Shown in pieces: positions 47,101-55,696 of a stretch of DNA of 64,000 nucleotides. This stretch comes from Parabacteroides faecalis (GTDB taxonomy: Bacteria; Bacteroidota; Bacteroidia; Bacteroidales; Tannerellaceae). The DNA lies in assembly GCF_022809355.1 (NCBI RefSeq), contig NZ_JAKZMM010000015.1, positions 25,283 to 89,282 on the forward strand, given 5' to 3'. Below the pieces are notes generated by a model. It was not told where the DNA came from and made no database searches. It saw only the letters and a list, made by a program, of their open reading frames with translations. Position 1 is the stretch's first letter, and each line of letters opens with the position of its first letter. A program made the translations under genes and the position numbers.

Positions 47101-48670
47101 GATTTCTCCTCCACCTCATCACGATATTTATTCGATAGAAGATTTAGCACAGTTGATATTCGATTTGAGAAATGTAAATCCGAAGGCAGAGATTAGCGTG
47201 AAACTGGTATCGGAGAGTGGCGTTGGGACGATTGCTGCCGGTGTGGCGAAAGCGAAAGCAGACCGGATTGTGATCTCTGGAGCAGAAGGAGGAACGGGCG
47301 CATCTCCCATGAGTTCCATTCGTTATGCAGGACTTCCTCCGGAGATTGGTTTGGCTGAAACACAGCAGACGCTGGTCTTGAATAACCTGCGTGGACAAGT
47401 TCGTTTGCAAACGGATGGCCAGTTGAAGACCGGACGTGATATCTTGCTGATGGCATTGTTGGGTGCTGAAGAATTTGGCTTTGCCACATCGGCATTGATT
47501 GTCTTAGGTTGTGTGATGATGCGTAAATGCCACATGAATACTTGTCCGGTAGGTGTGGCAACGCAAGACGAAACTTTGCGGAAACGTTTCCACGGAAGAT
47601 ATGAGTATTTGGTAAATTTCTTTACTTTCTTGGCAGAAGAAGTACGCGAATATCTGGCTGAGATGGGATTCCGGAAGTTGGATGAGGTAATCGGTCGGAC
47701 GGATTTACTGGTTCGTAAACCGAGTGACGGTGTACATAAACATGATTTATTGGATTTCTCGCGGATTTTATATTTCCCGACAGCTTTTCAGGACAGGGCT
47801 TTATATCATGTTGCGGATTCTTTGCATGAAATGGGAGCTGTAAAAGATTTACAGCTTATAGAGGATGCTCGTCCGGCTTTAGAAGGGAAACAGGATTTAC
47901 TGCTTAGTTATCCAATTGTGAATACGGATCGTTCGGTGGGCGCGATGTTGTCTGGCGTGATTGCACAGCAATATGGCGAAACCGGATTGCCTGAGCAAGC
48001 CTTGAAAATCCGTTTCAAAGGTTCTGCCGGACAGAGTTTCGGCGCTTTCCTTGTACATGGTGTAGAATTTCGCTTGGAAGGAGATACGAATGATTATCTA
48101 GGTAAAGGATTGAGTGGCGGTCGTATCGTGGTAGTTCCACCAGTACGTGCGGATTTCAAGCCGGAAGAGAATATCATTGCAGGAAATACATTGCTGTATG
48201 GGGCTACGAGTGGAGAAGTCTATCTGAACGGTCGGGCTGGCGAACGTTTCTGTGTCCGTAATTCGGGAGCTGTGGCTGTCGTAGAAGGAGTAGGTGACCA
48301 TTGCTGTGAGTATATGACGGGAGGACGTGTAGTGGTATTGGGACCGACCGGCCGTAATTTCGCCGCTGGTATGAGTGGCGGTGTGGCTTATGTATGGAAT
48401 CCGTCAGGAAACTTCGATTTCTATTGCAATATGGAAATGGTAGAGCTTTCGTTGGTGGAAGACACACGCTCTCGTAAAGAACTGCATGAGTTAATCCGCA
48501 AGCATTATCATTATACAGGAAGTCCGTTGGCAGGACAGATGTTAGACCATTGGGATCGTTATGTTGAGGAGTTTATTGAGGTGGTTCCAATTGAATACAA
48601 GAAAGTCCTTCAAGAAGAACAGATGAAGAAGTGGCAACAGAAGATAGCTGCTATGCAAAGAGATTATTGA
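44153..48670 (+). CDS. gltB: Glutamate synthase large subunit
   Basis: Transfers the amide of glutamine to 2-oxoglutarate, giving two glutamates. The 1505-residue protein has the full GOGAT layout. The class II amidotransferase domain follows a short propeptide, its nucleophile being Cys24 in EHDACGVGMLVD. The central domain follows; then the FMN-binding TIM barrel (AEGGTGASPMSSIRYAGLPP) with the 3Fe-4S cysteines CVMMRKCHMNTCPVG. The C-terminal beta-helix has glycine-rich turns such as GKGLSGGRIVVVPP. It carries a clear promoter and is followed 37 bp later by gltD. Confidence 0.98.
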   Translation: MKRVDELLKSKRGLYDPANEHDACGVGMLVDIHGRKSHSIVDSALTVLENMRHRGAEGADNKTGDGAGILVQIPHEFILLQGIPVPEKGHYGTGLVFLPKDQAAQKAFLQIIQEEVEAKGLTILCLRDVPVCSEILGKDALATEPAIKQLFIVGEEDQQELELKLYGVRKRIEKRIASSSLVEKKDFYVVSLSTRSLIYKGMLESMQLRKYFPDLTNEYFTSALALVHSRFSTNTFPTWSLAQPFRLLAHNGEINTIRGNRAWMAARESVLSSSRLPDMEALDPIIQPNMSDSASLDNVLEFLLASGLSLPHAMAMLVPESFNEKNPISDDLKAFYEYHSILMEPWDGPAALLFSDGRYAGGMLDRNGLRPARYLVTKKGWVLVASEVGVLDIQPEEIQEKGRLQPGKILLIDTETGKICRDQELKQQLADAHPYRKWIQDNCIELDELKSGRKVTSRVDDFDCKLRVFGYSREDIDRIMVPMCTGGAEPVGSMGNDTPLAVLSTRPHLLYDYFRQQFAQVTNPPIDPIREALVMSLVEYIGAVGNHILAPNESHCKMVRLQCPILTNTQLDILCNIRYKGFKTVKLPMLFDASQGEAGLREALDRLCKEAARAVSEGANYLVLTDRNVDASMAVIPSVLAVSAVHHYLISVKKRVQTALVVETGEMREVMHAALLLGFGASAVNPYMAFAILEDLVVKQAVQLNYETAEKNYVKSLCKGLLKVLSKMGISTIRSYRGAKLFEAIGLSEDLVETYFGSISSKVGGIGLAEIARDAVQMHKAGYKEDLSEVLEHKGIYSYRKDGEKHAWNPETISTLQLATRLGSYKKFKEYTKLVDEKEEPLFLRDFLDFKRQSPVPLEEVEPASEIMKRFVTGAMSFGSISKEAHETMAMAMNKIHGRSNTGEGGEDAGRFTEKIDGLSLRSAIKQVASGRFGVTTNYLVNADEIQIKVAQGAKPGEGGQLPGYKVNDIIAKTRHSIPGISLISPPPHHDIYSIEDLAQLIFDLRNVNPKAEISVKLVSESGVGTIAAGVAKAKADRIVISGAEGGTGASPMSSIRYAGLPPEIGLAETQQTLVLNNLRGQVRLQTDGQLKTGRDILLMALLGAEEFGFATSALIVLGCVMMRKCHMNTCPVGVATQDETLRKRFHGRYEYLVNFFTFLAEEVREYLAEMGFRKLDEVIGRTDLLVRKPSDGVHKHDLLDFSRILYFPTAFQDRALYHVADSLHEMGAVKDLQLIEDARPALEGKQDLLLSYPIVNTDRSVGAMLSGVIAQQYGETGLPEQALKIRFKGSAGQSFGAFLVHGVEFRLEGDTNDYLGKGLSGGRIVVVPPVRADFKPEENIIAGNTLLYGATSGEVYLNGRAGERFCVRNSGAVAVVEGVGDHCCEYMTGGRVVVLGPTGRNFAAGMSGGVAYVWNPSGNFDFYCNMEMVELSLVEDTRSRKELHELIRKHYHYTGSPLAGQMLDHWDRYVEEFIEVVPIEYKKVLQEEQMKKWQQKIAAMQRDY

Positions 48671-48707
48671 TCATGTTTTATTATTGAACTTCAAATAAGC
48701 TATAAAT

Positions 48708-50150
48708 ATGGGAGATCCAAGAGCATTCCTAACGATACACCGCAAAGAAGCGGGATATAGACCGGTTCATGAACGAATCGACGATTTTAGTGAAGTAGAA
48801 CAGACTTTAAGTACAGGTGACCGTCGCATACAGGCGTCGCGCTGTATGGATTGTGGGGTTCCGTTTTGCCATTGGGCTTGTCCGTTGGGCAATAAGCAGC
48901 CGGAGTGGCAGGATATGTTATATAAAGGACAATGGTTGGAAGCTTATCAGGTATTGTCAACCACGTGCGACTTTCCGGAATTTACGGGTCGTGTATGTCC
49001 GGCCTTGTGTGAGAAAAGTTGTGTCTTGAAACTGAGTTGTGACGAACCTGTGACGATCCGAGAGAATGAGGCCGCTATTGTCGAAGCTGCTTTCCGTGAA
49101 GGATATATTCGTCCTGTACAGCCTCGTCGCAATGGTAAGCGGGTGGCTGTTGTTGGAAGTGGTCCGGCTGGTTTGGTAGCGGCTAATCGTCTGAATCGAA
49201 AAGGTTATGAAGTGACTGTGTTTGAAAAGCATGAGAAACCCGGCGGCTTGCTCCGCTTCGGAATTCCGAATTTCAAGTTGGGAAAGAATGTCATCGACCG
49301 TCGTATCCATCTGCTGGAAGAAGAAGGAATTATTTTTCGTACGGGTATTTGTGTCGGAAAAGATATCTCAGCTCGTGAGTTGATTGATCAGTTTGATGCG
49401 GTGTGCCTGGCAATCGGTGCTGAGGAGCCTCGTGATCTGCCGGTTGAGGGACGTTCACTCCAGGGTGTTCATTTCGCTCTGGATTTATTGGCTAATCAGA
49501 ATCGTTTGCTTGAAGGTATTCCGGTACCTGAAGAGGCGCGTATTTCCTGCCAGGGAAAACGGGTGCTGATAATTGGTGGAGGTGATACGGGAAGCGATTG
49601 CGTGGGAACTGCCAACCGTCATCATGCGGCGCAGGTGACACAAATCGAGATCATGCCTAAACCGCCCGTAGGTTATAATCCGGCAACACCTTGGCCCATG
49701 TATCCGCAGGTGTTGAAGACCAGTAGCAGTCATGAAGAAGGTTGTGTACGTCGGTGGAACCTGGCTACAAATCGCTTTATGGGCGAAAACGGAGTAGTAA
49801 AAGCTGTCGAGGTGGAAGAAGTGGAATGGATTCCGGCTGAAGGTGGCGGACGTCCGCAAATGCATAAGACGGGTCGGAAAGAAATCATCGAAGCCGACTT
49901 GGTGTTCTTGGCAATGGGTTTTGTACATCCCGTACAAGAAGGGCTACTTACCGAACTGGCGTTGTCGGTTGACGGACGGCAGAATATAGCCGTTGATGTC
50001 AGACAGAAAACCTCAGCCGAGAAAGTCTTTGCCTGCGGTGATGCCGTAAGCGGGGCTAGCTTGGTGGTCAAAGCAATGGCTTCGGGAAAGAAGGCGGCGG
50101 CTGAAATAGACTGTTTCTTGTCGGGGAAGAGATCTATCCCGTCGGAATAA
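48708..50150 (+). CDS. gltD: Glutamate synthase small subunit
   Basis: Delivers electrons from NAD(P)H to GltB. N-terminal cysteines for two 4Fe-4S clusters are seen in CMDCGVPFCHWACPLGNKQP and CPALCEKSC. They are followed by the FAD-binding loop VVGSGPAGLVAANRLNRKG, the NAD(P)H loop IIGGGDTGSDCVGTANR and the terminal FACGDAVSGASLVVKAMASG. The 480 residues match the family. It ends 264 bp before asnB, the gap being filled by repeat array E. Confidence 0.97.
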   Translation: MGDPRAFLTIHRKEAGYRPVHERIDDFSEVEQTLSTGDRRIQASRCMDCGVPFCHWACPLGNKQPEWQDMLYKGQWLEAYQVLSTTCDFPEFTGRVCPALCEKSCVLKLSCDEPVTIRENEAAIVEAAFREGYIRPVQPRRNGKRVAVVGSGPAGLVAANRLNRKGYEVTVFEKHEKPGGLLRFGIPNFKLGKNVIDRRIHLLEEEGIIFRTGICVGKDISARELIDQFDAVCLAIGAEEPRDLPVEGRSLQGVHFALDLLANQNRLLEGIPVPEEARISCQGKRVLIIGGGDTGSDCVGTANRHHAAQVTQIEIMPKPPVGYNPATPWPMYPQVLKTSSSHEEGCVRRWNLATNRFMGENGVVKAVEVEEVEWIPAEGGGRPQMHKTGRKEIIEADLVFLAMGFVHPVQEGLLTELALSVDGRQNIAVDVRQKTSAEKVFACGDAVSGASLVVKAMASGKKAAAEIDCFLSGKRSIPSE

Positions 50151-50168
50151 TCCCTTTTTAGCTATTTG

Positions 50169-50373
50169 GGGATATATTTTGTTGGTATATATCCCTTGAA
50201 AAGTTTTTGGGGATATACTCTGTCGGTATATATCCTTTAAAAAGTATTTAGGGATATACGCTGTCAGTGTATATCCTTTGAAAAGTATTTAGGGATATAT
50301 TCTGTCAGTATATATCCTTTAAAAAGATCTTTGGGATATATACTGTCGGTATATATTCTACAAAAAGTAAAAA
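50169..50373. repeat. Tandem array E: five 41-bp units
   Basis: GGGAT recurs at 50169, 50210, 50251, 50292 and 50333, exactly 41 bp each time. A unit reads roughly GGGATATATTCTGTCAGTATATATCC and then TTTAAAAAGTATTTA. The first 26 bp form an imperfect palindrome (GGATATAT... ATATATCC) able to fold as a hairpin, so the array could form five consecutive hairpins in RNA or DNA. It fills the gltD-asnB gap. Confidence 0.9.
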
Positions 50374-50413
50374 AGAAGATAATTATTGAAGAAAATAAAG
50401 AAAGGAAAACAAT

Positions 50414-52078
50414 ATGTGTGGTATTACAGCTATATTTAACATTCATGAGGGCGCAGAAGAGATGCGCCGCCAAGCGTTGATCATGAGTAAACGGATCCGT
50501 CATCGCGGACCGGACTGGAGTGGTATTTATCAGGGAAAATCGGCTATTCTGGCTCATGAGCGTCTTTCTATTGTTGATCCGGCTTCCGGTGGCCAGCCTT
50601 TAAAGAGTAAGGACGGTAAACTGATCCTTACGGTGAATGGCGAAATCTACAATCATCAGGAGATTCGGGAAGCGTTGAAAGGTGAATATGAGTTTCAGAC
50701 AGGATCGGATTGTGAGGTTATTCTAGCTTTATACCGGAAAAAAGGTGTCAATTTTCTGGATGATTTGAATGGTATTTTCGCCTTTGCCCTTTATGACGAA
50801 GAGAAAGATGTTTTCCTCATCGCCCGTGATCCAATCGGGGTAATTCCCTTGTATATTGGTTACGACGACGCAGGTCATCTGTTGGTCTCTTCTGAATTGA
50901 AAGGATTGGAAGGCTATGCGTCGCATTATGAGCAGTTTTTGCCTGGTCATTATTACTATAGTAAAGACAGAGAACTGACACGTTGGTACGTGCGTGACTG
51001 GATGACTTATGATGCCGTGAAAGATAATCCGGCTTCAGTAGAAGAGCTGCATGATGCACTGGAAGCCGCTGTAAAACGCCAGCTGATGTGTGACGTTCCT
51101 TACGGTGTATTGCTTTCGGGTGGTTTGGATTCGTCCATTACTTCGGCAGTAGCAAAGAAATTCTCTGCCAAACGAGTGGAAACCGGAAGTCAGGCTGATG
51201 CTTGGTGGCCACAATTACACTCTTTTGCCGTAGGTTTGAAAGGAGCTCCTGATTTAGCAGCAGCCCGAAAGGTAGCAGAGGCAATTGGTACTGTTCACCA
51301 TGAGATTAATTATACGATACAGGAAGGTCTGGATGCTATTCGGGATGTGATATATTATATCGAAACGTATGATGTCACTACCGTACGGGCATCAACGCCA
51401 ATGTATCTATTGGCGCGCGTCATCAAGAGTATGGGAATTAAAATGGTCCTGAGCGGCGAAGGTGCTGACGAAGTATTTGGTGGTTATTTATATTTCCATA
51501 AAGCCCCTGATGCAAAGGCCTTCCATGAAGAAACTGTCCGTAAGTTAAGTAAGCTCTATCTGTATGACTGTTTGCGTGCGAACAAAAGTCTTTGTGCCTG
51601 GGGTGTGGAAGGGCGTGTTCCTTTCCTGGATAAAGAATTCTTGGATGTTGCCATGCGATTGAATCCTGCAGCCAAGATGTGTCCGGGCAAGACGATTGAA
51701 AAGAAAATTCTACGCGAAGCATTCCAAGGCATGCTGCCTGACGAAATCTTATGGCGGCAAAAGGAACAATTCTCAGACGGCGTTGGTTACAGTTGGATTG
51801 ATACCTTGAAGAAGATCACTTCTGAAGCTGTTACCGATGAGATGATGGCTCATGCAGCTGAGCGTTTCCCGATTAATACACCGATGAATAAAGAAGAATA
51901 TTATTATCGTTCTATCTTTGAAGAACATTTCCCGAGTGAGAGTGCAGCACGGTCTGTTCCTTCTGTACCGAGTGTTGCTTGTTCAACAGCCGAAGCTTTG
52001 GCTTGGGATGCTTCATTCAAGAATATGAATGATCCGAGTGGGCGTGCGGTGCGTGATGTACACGAAGCTGCCTATTAA
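50414..52078 (+). CDS. asnB: Asparagine synthase (glutamine-hydrolysing)
   Basis: Makes asparagine from aspartate using glutamine nitrogen. The N-terminal glutaminase starts MCGITAIFNIHEG with the nucleophile Cys2; RHRGPDWSGIY and AILAHERLSIVDP follow. The synthetase half has the PP-loop GVLLSGGLDSSI, the KMVLSGEGADEVFGGYLYF loop and EGRVPFLDKEFLDVAM. At 554 residues it is the AsnB type of E. coli. I see no consensus promoter after array E, so it may be read through from gltBD. The grouping with gltBD and glutamine synthetase makes a compact nitrogen-assimilation locus. Confidence 0.97.
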   Translation: MCGITAIFNIHEGAEEMRRQALIMSKRIRHRGPDWSGIYQGKSAILAHERLSIVDPASGGQPLKSKDGKLILTVNGEIYNHQEIREALKGEYEFQTGSDCEVILALYRKKGVNFLDDLNGIFAFALYDEEKDVFLIARDPIGVIPLYIGYDDAGHLLVSSELKGLEGYASHYEQFLPGHYYYSKDRELTRWYVRDWMTYDAVKDNPASVEELHDALEAAVKRQLMCDVPYGVLLSGGLDSSITSAVAKKFSAKRVETGSQADAWWPQLHSFAVGLKGAPDLAAARKVAEAIGTVHHEINYTIQEGLDAIRDVIYYIETYDVTTVRASTPMYLLARVIKSMGIKMVLSGEGADEVFGGYLYFHKAPDAKAFHEETVRKLSKLYLYDCLRANKSLCAWGVEGRVPFLDKEFLDVAMRLNPAAKMCPGKTIEKKILREAFQGMLPDEILWRQKEQFSDGVGYSWIDTLKKITSEAVTDEMMAHAAERFPINTPMNKEEYYYRSIFEEHFPSESAARSVPSVPSVACSTAEALAWDASFKNMNDPSGRAVRDVHEAAY

Positions 52079-52205
52079 ATGACAATATAGATCGAATCTG
52101 ATCAGGAGAAGCAATACGTTGCTGGTAAAAAATCAAACGAAAGTAAAATCGTTTGGAGAAAATATTCCATAAATAAGTTATCTTTGCAAAAAAGTTAAAA
52201 TATAT

Positions 52206-52946
52206 ATGGAGAACCAGAAAGAACGTATTTCTTCTCCTTTTTGTCCTTATGTGTCAGTTGACTGCGTTTTGTTAGGGATCAACGAGGATAAACTTTCGGT
52301 TCTATTGGTAGAACGGAAGTTATTAGAAAATAATGCGGTGGGTTATAAGCTGCCGGGAAGTTTGATATATGAGACGGAAGAGTTGGACGATGCAGCTCTT
52401 CGTGTAATGAAAGAGGCTGTCGGATATACACAAATGTCGTTGAGGCAATTCCATACTTTCGGATCAGTTGCCCGTACAGCCAATAAAGAGGATATTTTGT
52501 GGCTCGAGAAAGAGTCGCATACCAAGGTAACGAGAATTGTAACCGTTGTATATCTTGCGTTAAGCAAGAAGGGTAAAACGGTCAATAACTTGGATAAGAA
52601 CGAAACAATGCGTTGGTTCCCGGTGGAAGATTTGCCGGATCTGCCTTTCGACCATAAGTCGATTGTAGAGGAATCTGTGAACGAGATCCGGAATTGGGTA
52701 GAACGTGAACCTGCCATTATCTATGAATACCTGCCATCCAAGTTTACTGCTTTCCAATTACGTCGGACATACGAAATCATTTATAATAAGAAGTTCGATG
52801 TCCGGAATTTCCAGAAAAAGATGAACCTGTTAGGATATATTGTACCTACGGATGAAATGGAAGTAGGTGTGCCTCATCGGGCTGCCCGTTATTATCGTTT
52901 TAACAAAGTGAAGTATAACAAGCTTCGTTCTAGCTTGAATAAATAA
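52206..52946 (+). CDS. Nudix-domain transcriptional regulator (NrtR/AraR-like)
   Basis: A 246-residue two-domain protein. Residues 1-150 form a Nudix fold (SVDCVLLGINEDKLSVLLVE, GYKLPGSLIYETEELDDAAL), but the catalytic Nudix box (GX5EX7REUXEEXGU) is degenerate, with DAALRVMKEAVGY in its place. Residues 165-245 form a winged-helix domain, LPSKFTAFQLRRTYEIIYNK to HRAARYYRFNKVKYNKL. This layout is that of NrtR-type regulators; in Bacteroidetes relatives control arabinose and xylose genes. The xylulokinase gene starts 13 bp later, so it is probably the pentose regulator of that operon. TATCTTTG at 52179-52186 is a -7 candidate. Confidence 0.85.
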   Translation: MENQKERISSPFCPYVSVDCVLLGINEDKLSVLLVERKLLENNAVGYKLPGSLIYETEELDDAALRVMKEAVGYTQMSLRQFHTFGSVARTANKEDILWLEKESHTKVTRIVTVVYLALSKKGKTVNNLDKNETMRWFPVEDLPDLPFDHKSIVEESVNEIRNWVEREPAIIYEYLPSKFTAFQLRRTYEIIYNKKFDVRNFQKKMNLLGYIVPTDEMEVGVPHRAARYYRFNKVKYNKLRSSLNK

Positions 52947-52959
52947 ATGCGTTTAGGTT

Positions 52960-54444
52960 ATGTATTTGTTAGGTTGTGATATTGGTTGTTCGTCGGTGAA
53001 AGTATCCATAGTAGATGCTGAAACCGGTCTGCCTGTAGGAACAGACTTTTATCCGAAAGAAGAAGCTCCTATTATTGCACAAAGACCAGGATGGGCCGAA
53101 CAGAATCCGGAAGATTGGTGGATTTATGTGAAGAAGGCCATTCGTGGTGCATTGGGAAAGTCGGGAGTGAATGGTGAAGATATTAAAGCGATAGGTATCG
53201 CTTATCAGATGCATGGTCTGGTCGTTGTGGATAAGAATAAAGTAGCGTTGCGTCCTTCTATCATTTGGTGTGACAGCCGGGCTGTGATTTATGGAGAGCG
53301 TGCTTTCCACGCCATAGGAGAGGAGAGATGTTTGTCGCATCTGCTTAATTCACCGGGTAACTTTACGATAGCACGACTGGCTTGGCTCAAGGAATATGAA
53401 CCGCAGACCTATAATCTGATTTATAAGATTATGTTGCCGGGCGATTATATTGCTATGCGTATGACGGGAGAAATCCGGACAACGATTCCCGGACTTTCGG
53501 AGGGTATTGTCTGGGATTTCCAGGATCATTGTCTGTCGGAAGACTTGCTTCGTTATTTTGGCATATCAAAAGATCTGATTGCCGATTTGGTACCAACTTT
53601 TGGCTTGCAGGGCGAATTGCTGGGAAGCGTAGCAACTGAGCTTGGATTGAAGAAAGGAACGCCGGTGACATACCGGATGGGCGATCAGAGTAACAATGCT
53701 TTGTCATTGAATGTACTCCGACCGGGTGAAGTAGCTGCTACTGCACGAACTTCAGGAGTTGTTTATGGTGTTAATAGCAAGCTGAATTATGATGTTCGGT
53801 CGCGCGTCAATACCTTTGCTCATGTCAATCATACGGCGGAACATCCTCGTTTAGGCGTTTTATTGTGTATTAATGGAGTTGGTATCTTGAATGCCTGGGT
53901 GAAGAAGACGATAGCCCGTAACGGTATTACTTATGATCAGCTGAATGATCTTGCGGCCAGTGTGCCGATTGGCTCGGAAGGTTTGTCTATTCTGCCGTTT
54001 GGAAATGGTGCGGAACGTATGTTGGAGAATAAGCAAGTGGATTGTTCCATCTTTGGTCTGAATTTCAATATTCATCATGCGGCCCATATTGCCCGTGCGG
54101 CTCAGGAAGGTATTGTGTTTGCCTTTAAATACGGTATGGATATCATGAATGAGATGGGAATAGACATCGAAGTGATTCGTGCTGCTCATTCCAGTATGTT
54201 CTTAAGTCCGATTTTGCGGGAAGCTTTGGCTGGTGTGACAGGAACATATATTGAATTATATGATACGAATGGTGCGATAGGGGCAGCTAAAGGAGCCGGA
54301 ATCGGGGCAGGCATATATGCTTCTTTTGAGGAAGCTTTTTCCTCTTTGAAGAAGATTGCTGAAATTGAACCGGATGGCTTGAAAGCCGATAAGTACTGCG
54401 GTGCTTATGAAATTTGGAAAGAACGGTTGGAAAAGATTTTATAA
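52960..54444 (+). CDS. xylB: Xylulokinase (FGGY family)
   Basis: Phosphorylates D-xylulose for the pentose phosphate pathway. The FGGY kinase signs are LLGCDIGCSSVKVSIVDAET (phosphate 1), AQRPGWAEQNPEDWW, IGIAYQMHGLVVVDKN with the substrate loop, and IIWCDSRAVIYGE. Later come YRMGDQSNNALSLNVLRPGE and the C-terminal EVIRAAHSSMFLSPILREAL. The 494-residue size fits. The QMHG motif supports xylulose over glycerol. No xylose isomerase (xylA) or symporter (xylE) gene is next to it, unlike in typical Bacteroides xyl operons. Confidence 0.9.
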   Translation: MYLLGCDIGCSSVKVSIVDAETGLPVGTDFYPKEEAPIIAQRPGWAEQNPEDWWIYVKKAIRGALGKSGVNGEDIKAIGIAYQMHGLVVVDKNKVALRPSIIWCDSRAVIYGERAFHAIGEERCLSHLLNSPGNFTIARLAWLKEYEPQTYNLIYKIMLPGDYIAMRMTGEIRTTIPGLSEGIVWDFQDHCLSEDLLRYFGISKDLIADLVPTFGLQGELLGSVATELGLKKGTPVTYRMGDQSNNALSLNVLRPGEVAATARTSGVVYGVNSKLNYDVRSRVNTFAHVNHTAEHPRLGVLLCINGVGILNAWVKKTIARNGITYDQLNDLAASVPIGSEGLSILPFGNGAERMLENKQVDCSIFGLNFNIHHAAHIARAAQEGIVFAFKYGMDIMNEMGIDIEVIRAAHSSMFLSPILREALAGVTGTYIELYDTNGAIGAAKGAGIGAGIYASFEEAFSSLKKIAEIEPDGLKADKYCGAYEIWKERLEKIL

Positions 54445-54457
54445 ATTCAAGTATTAT

Positions 54458-55576
54458 ATGAAGAAAATGTTAGTCTTGGCAACTTCAGCGATGATGCTGG
54501 TTGCTTGTAGTGAAAAGCCTGGTTATGAAATCACAGGGACAGTCAATAATCCGGCTCTCGAAGGAAAGAGCGTCTACCTGTATCCGTATGGAGATGCTGA
54601 GGCCGCTCCTCTTGATAGCGCGGTAGTTACCAATGGTACATTTGTATTGAAGGGTACACAAGATTCATCGGCACTTCGTATGTTGAAGTTCTCGGAAGAG
54701 GTTGTACCTCGTTCGTATGCGCCTGCGGGTGAGAATGGAGTCTTTACGGCTACGTTTGTATTGAGTAACGCCAAATTGCAGGCAACTTTGGATTCTTTGT
54801 CCGATGTGACAGGAACACCGGATAATGATGCGGTGGCTGCTTTCCGGAAAGAAATCCGGAGTATGCGTGCTGAACAGGAAGCTTTGGTGTCTGTATTGAA
54901 GTCTGAAGATGAAGCAGCTAAGCGTGAAGCTGAACAGAAATATGATGCGATCGACCGGGCTGTCGCTGATAAAGCAGCTGCATTCATGGATGGAAATATG
55001 GAGAATGCCTTGACGGGTGTTATTTTCTATACCTTCCGTTACGATCTCTCTGAAGAGAAGCAAAATCAGTTGGTAGCGAAAGCGAGTGATACATTCAAGT
55101 CTGTGCCGGGTATTCCTCAGATTATGGAACGTTTGGAAAACTTGAAGAAAGTAGCTGTCGGAAAGAAGTTTACCGACTTCCCGATGAAGGATGTGAATGG
55201 AAAAGACCGTAAATTGTCTGATTATGTTGGAAACGGCAAGGTTGTTCTGATTGATTTCTGGGCAAGTTGGTGTCCTCCTTGTCGCCGGGAGATGCCGAAT
55301 CTGGTAGAAGTGTACAAGCAATATAAGGCAAAAGGTTTTGAGATTGTCGGTGTTTCATTAGATAGTAAGCAGGATGCTTGGGAAAAAGGCATCAAGGATT
55401 TGAATATCACATGGCCACAGCTTTCTGACCTGCAAGGTTGGAAGAATAGCGGGGCTGCTTTATATTATGTCAATAGTATACCGCATACGATTCTGGTGGA
55501 TAAAGATGGAACGATCGTCGCTAAGAATTTGCATGGCGAGGAAATTGCAGCCAAGGTGGCTGAACTGTTGAAATAA
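54458..55576 (+). CDS. TlpA-like thiol-disulfide oxidoreductase lipoprotein with DUF4369 domain
   Basis: A 372-residue envelope lipoprotein (MMLVACSEKPGYEITG, lipobox VACS). The N-terminal part (residues 24-130) is a DUF4369-like beta domain. A charged helical region follows (about 130-225, FRKEIRSMRAEQEALV). The C-terminal thioredoxin fold is TlpA/ResA type with the redox site FWASWCPPCRREMPNL and the cis-Pro in NSIPHTILVDKDG. Such proteins keep periplasmic thiols reduced, for example in cytochrome maturation. The start at 54458 lies 13 bp after xylB, so it may be read through from the kinase transcript, though no functional link is obvious. Confidence 0.9.
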   Translation: MKKMLVLATSAMMLVACSEKPGYEITGTVNNPALEGKSVYLYPYGDAEAAPLDSAVVTNGTFVLKGTQDSSALRMLKFSEEVVPRSYAPAGENGVFTATFVLSNAKLQATLDSLSDVTGTPDNDAVAAFRKEIRSMRAEQEALVSVLKSEDEAAKREAEQKYDAIDRAVADKAAAFMDGNMENALTGVIFYTFRYDLSEEKQNQLVAKASDTFKSVPGIPQIMERLENLKKVAVGKKFTDFPMKDVNGKDRKLSDYVGNGKVVLIDFWASWCPPCRREMPNLVEVYKQYKAKGFEIVGVSLDSKQDAWEKGIKDLNITWPQLSDLQGWKNSGAALYYVNSIPHTILVDKDGTIVAKNLHGEEIAAKVAELLK

Positions 55577-55620
55577 TCCTTTAGAAAGAAGATTTCCGAA
55601 TAAATTCTGAATGGAAAGTA

Positions 55621-55662
55621 AAAGGGAAGAACTTGGGATGTAATCTGAAGTTCTTCCCTTTT
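55621..55662. terminator. Bidirectional terminator between the TlpA-like and PHP genes
   Basis: AAAGGGAAGAACTT pairs with AAGTTCTTCCCTTT around a 13-nt loop, then TATTATGG. It divides convergent genes. Confidence 0.88.
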
Positions 55663-55696
55663 ATTATGGATTAATATGATAGATTCTCAGTCCGAA

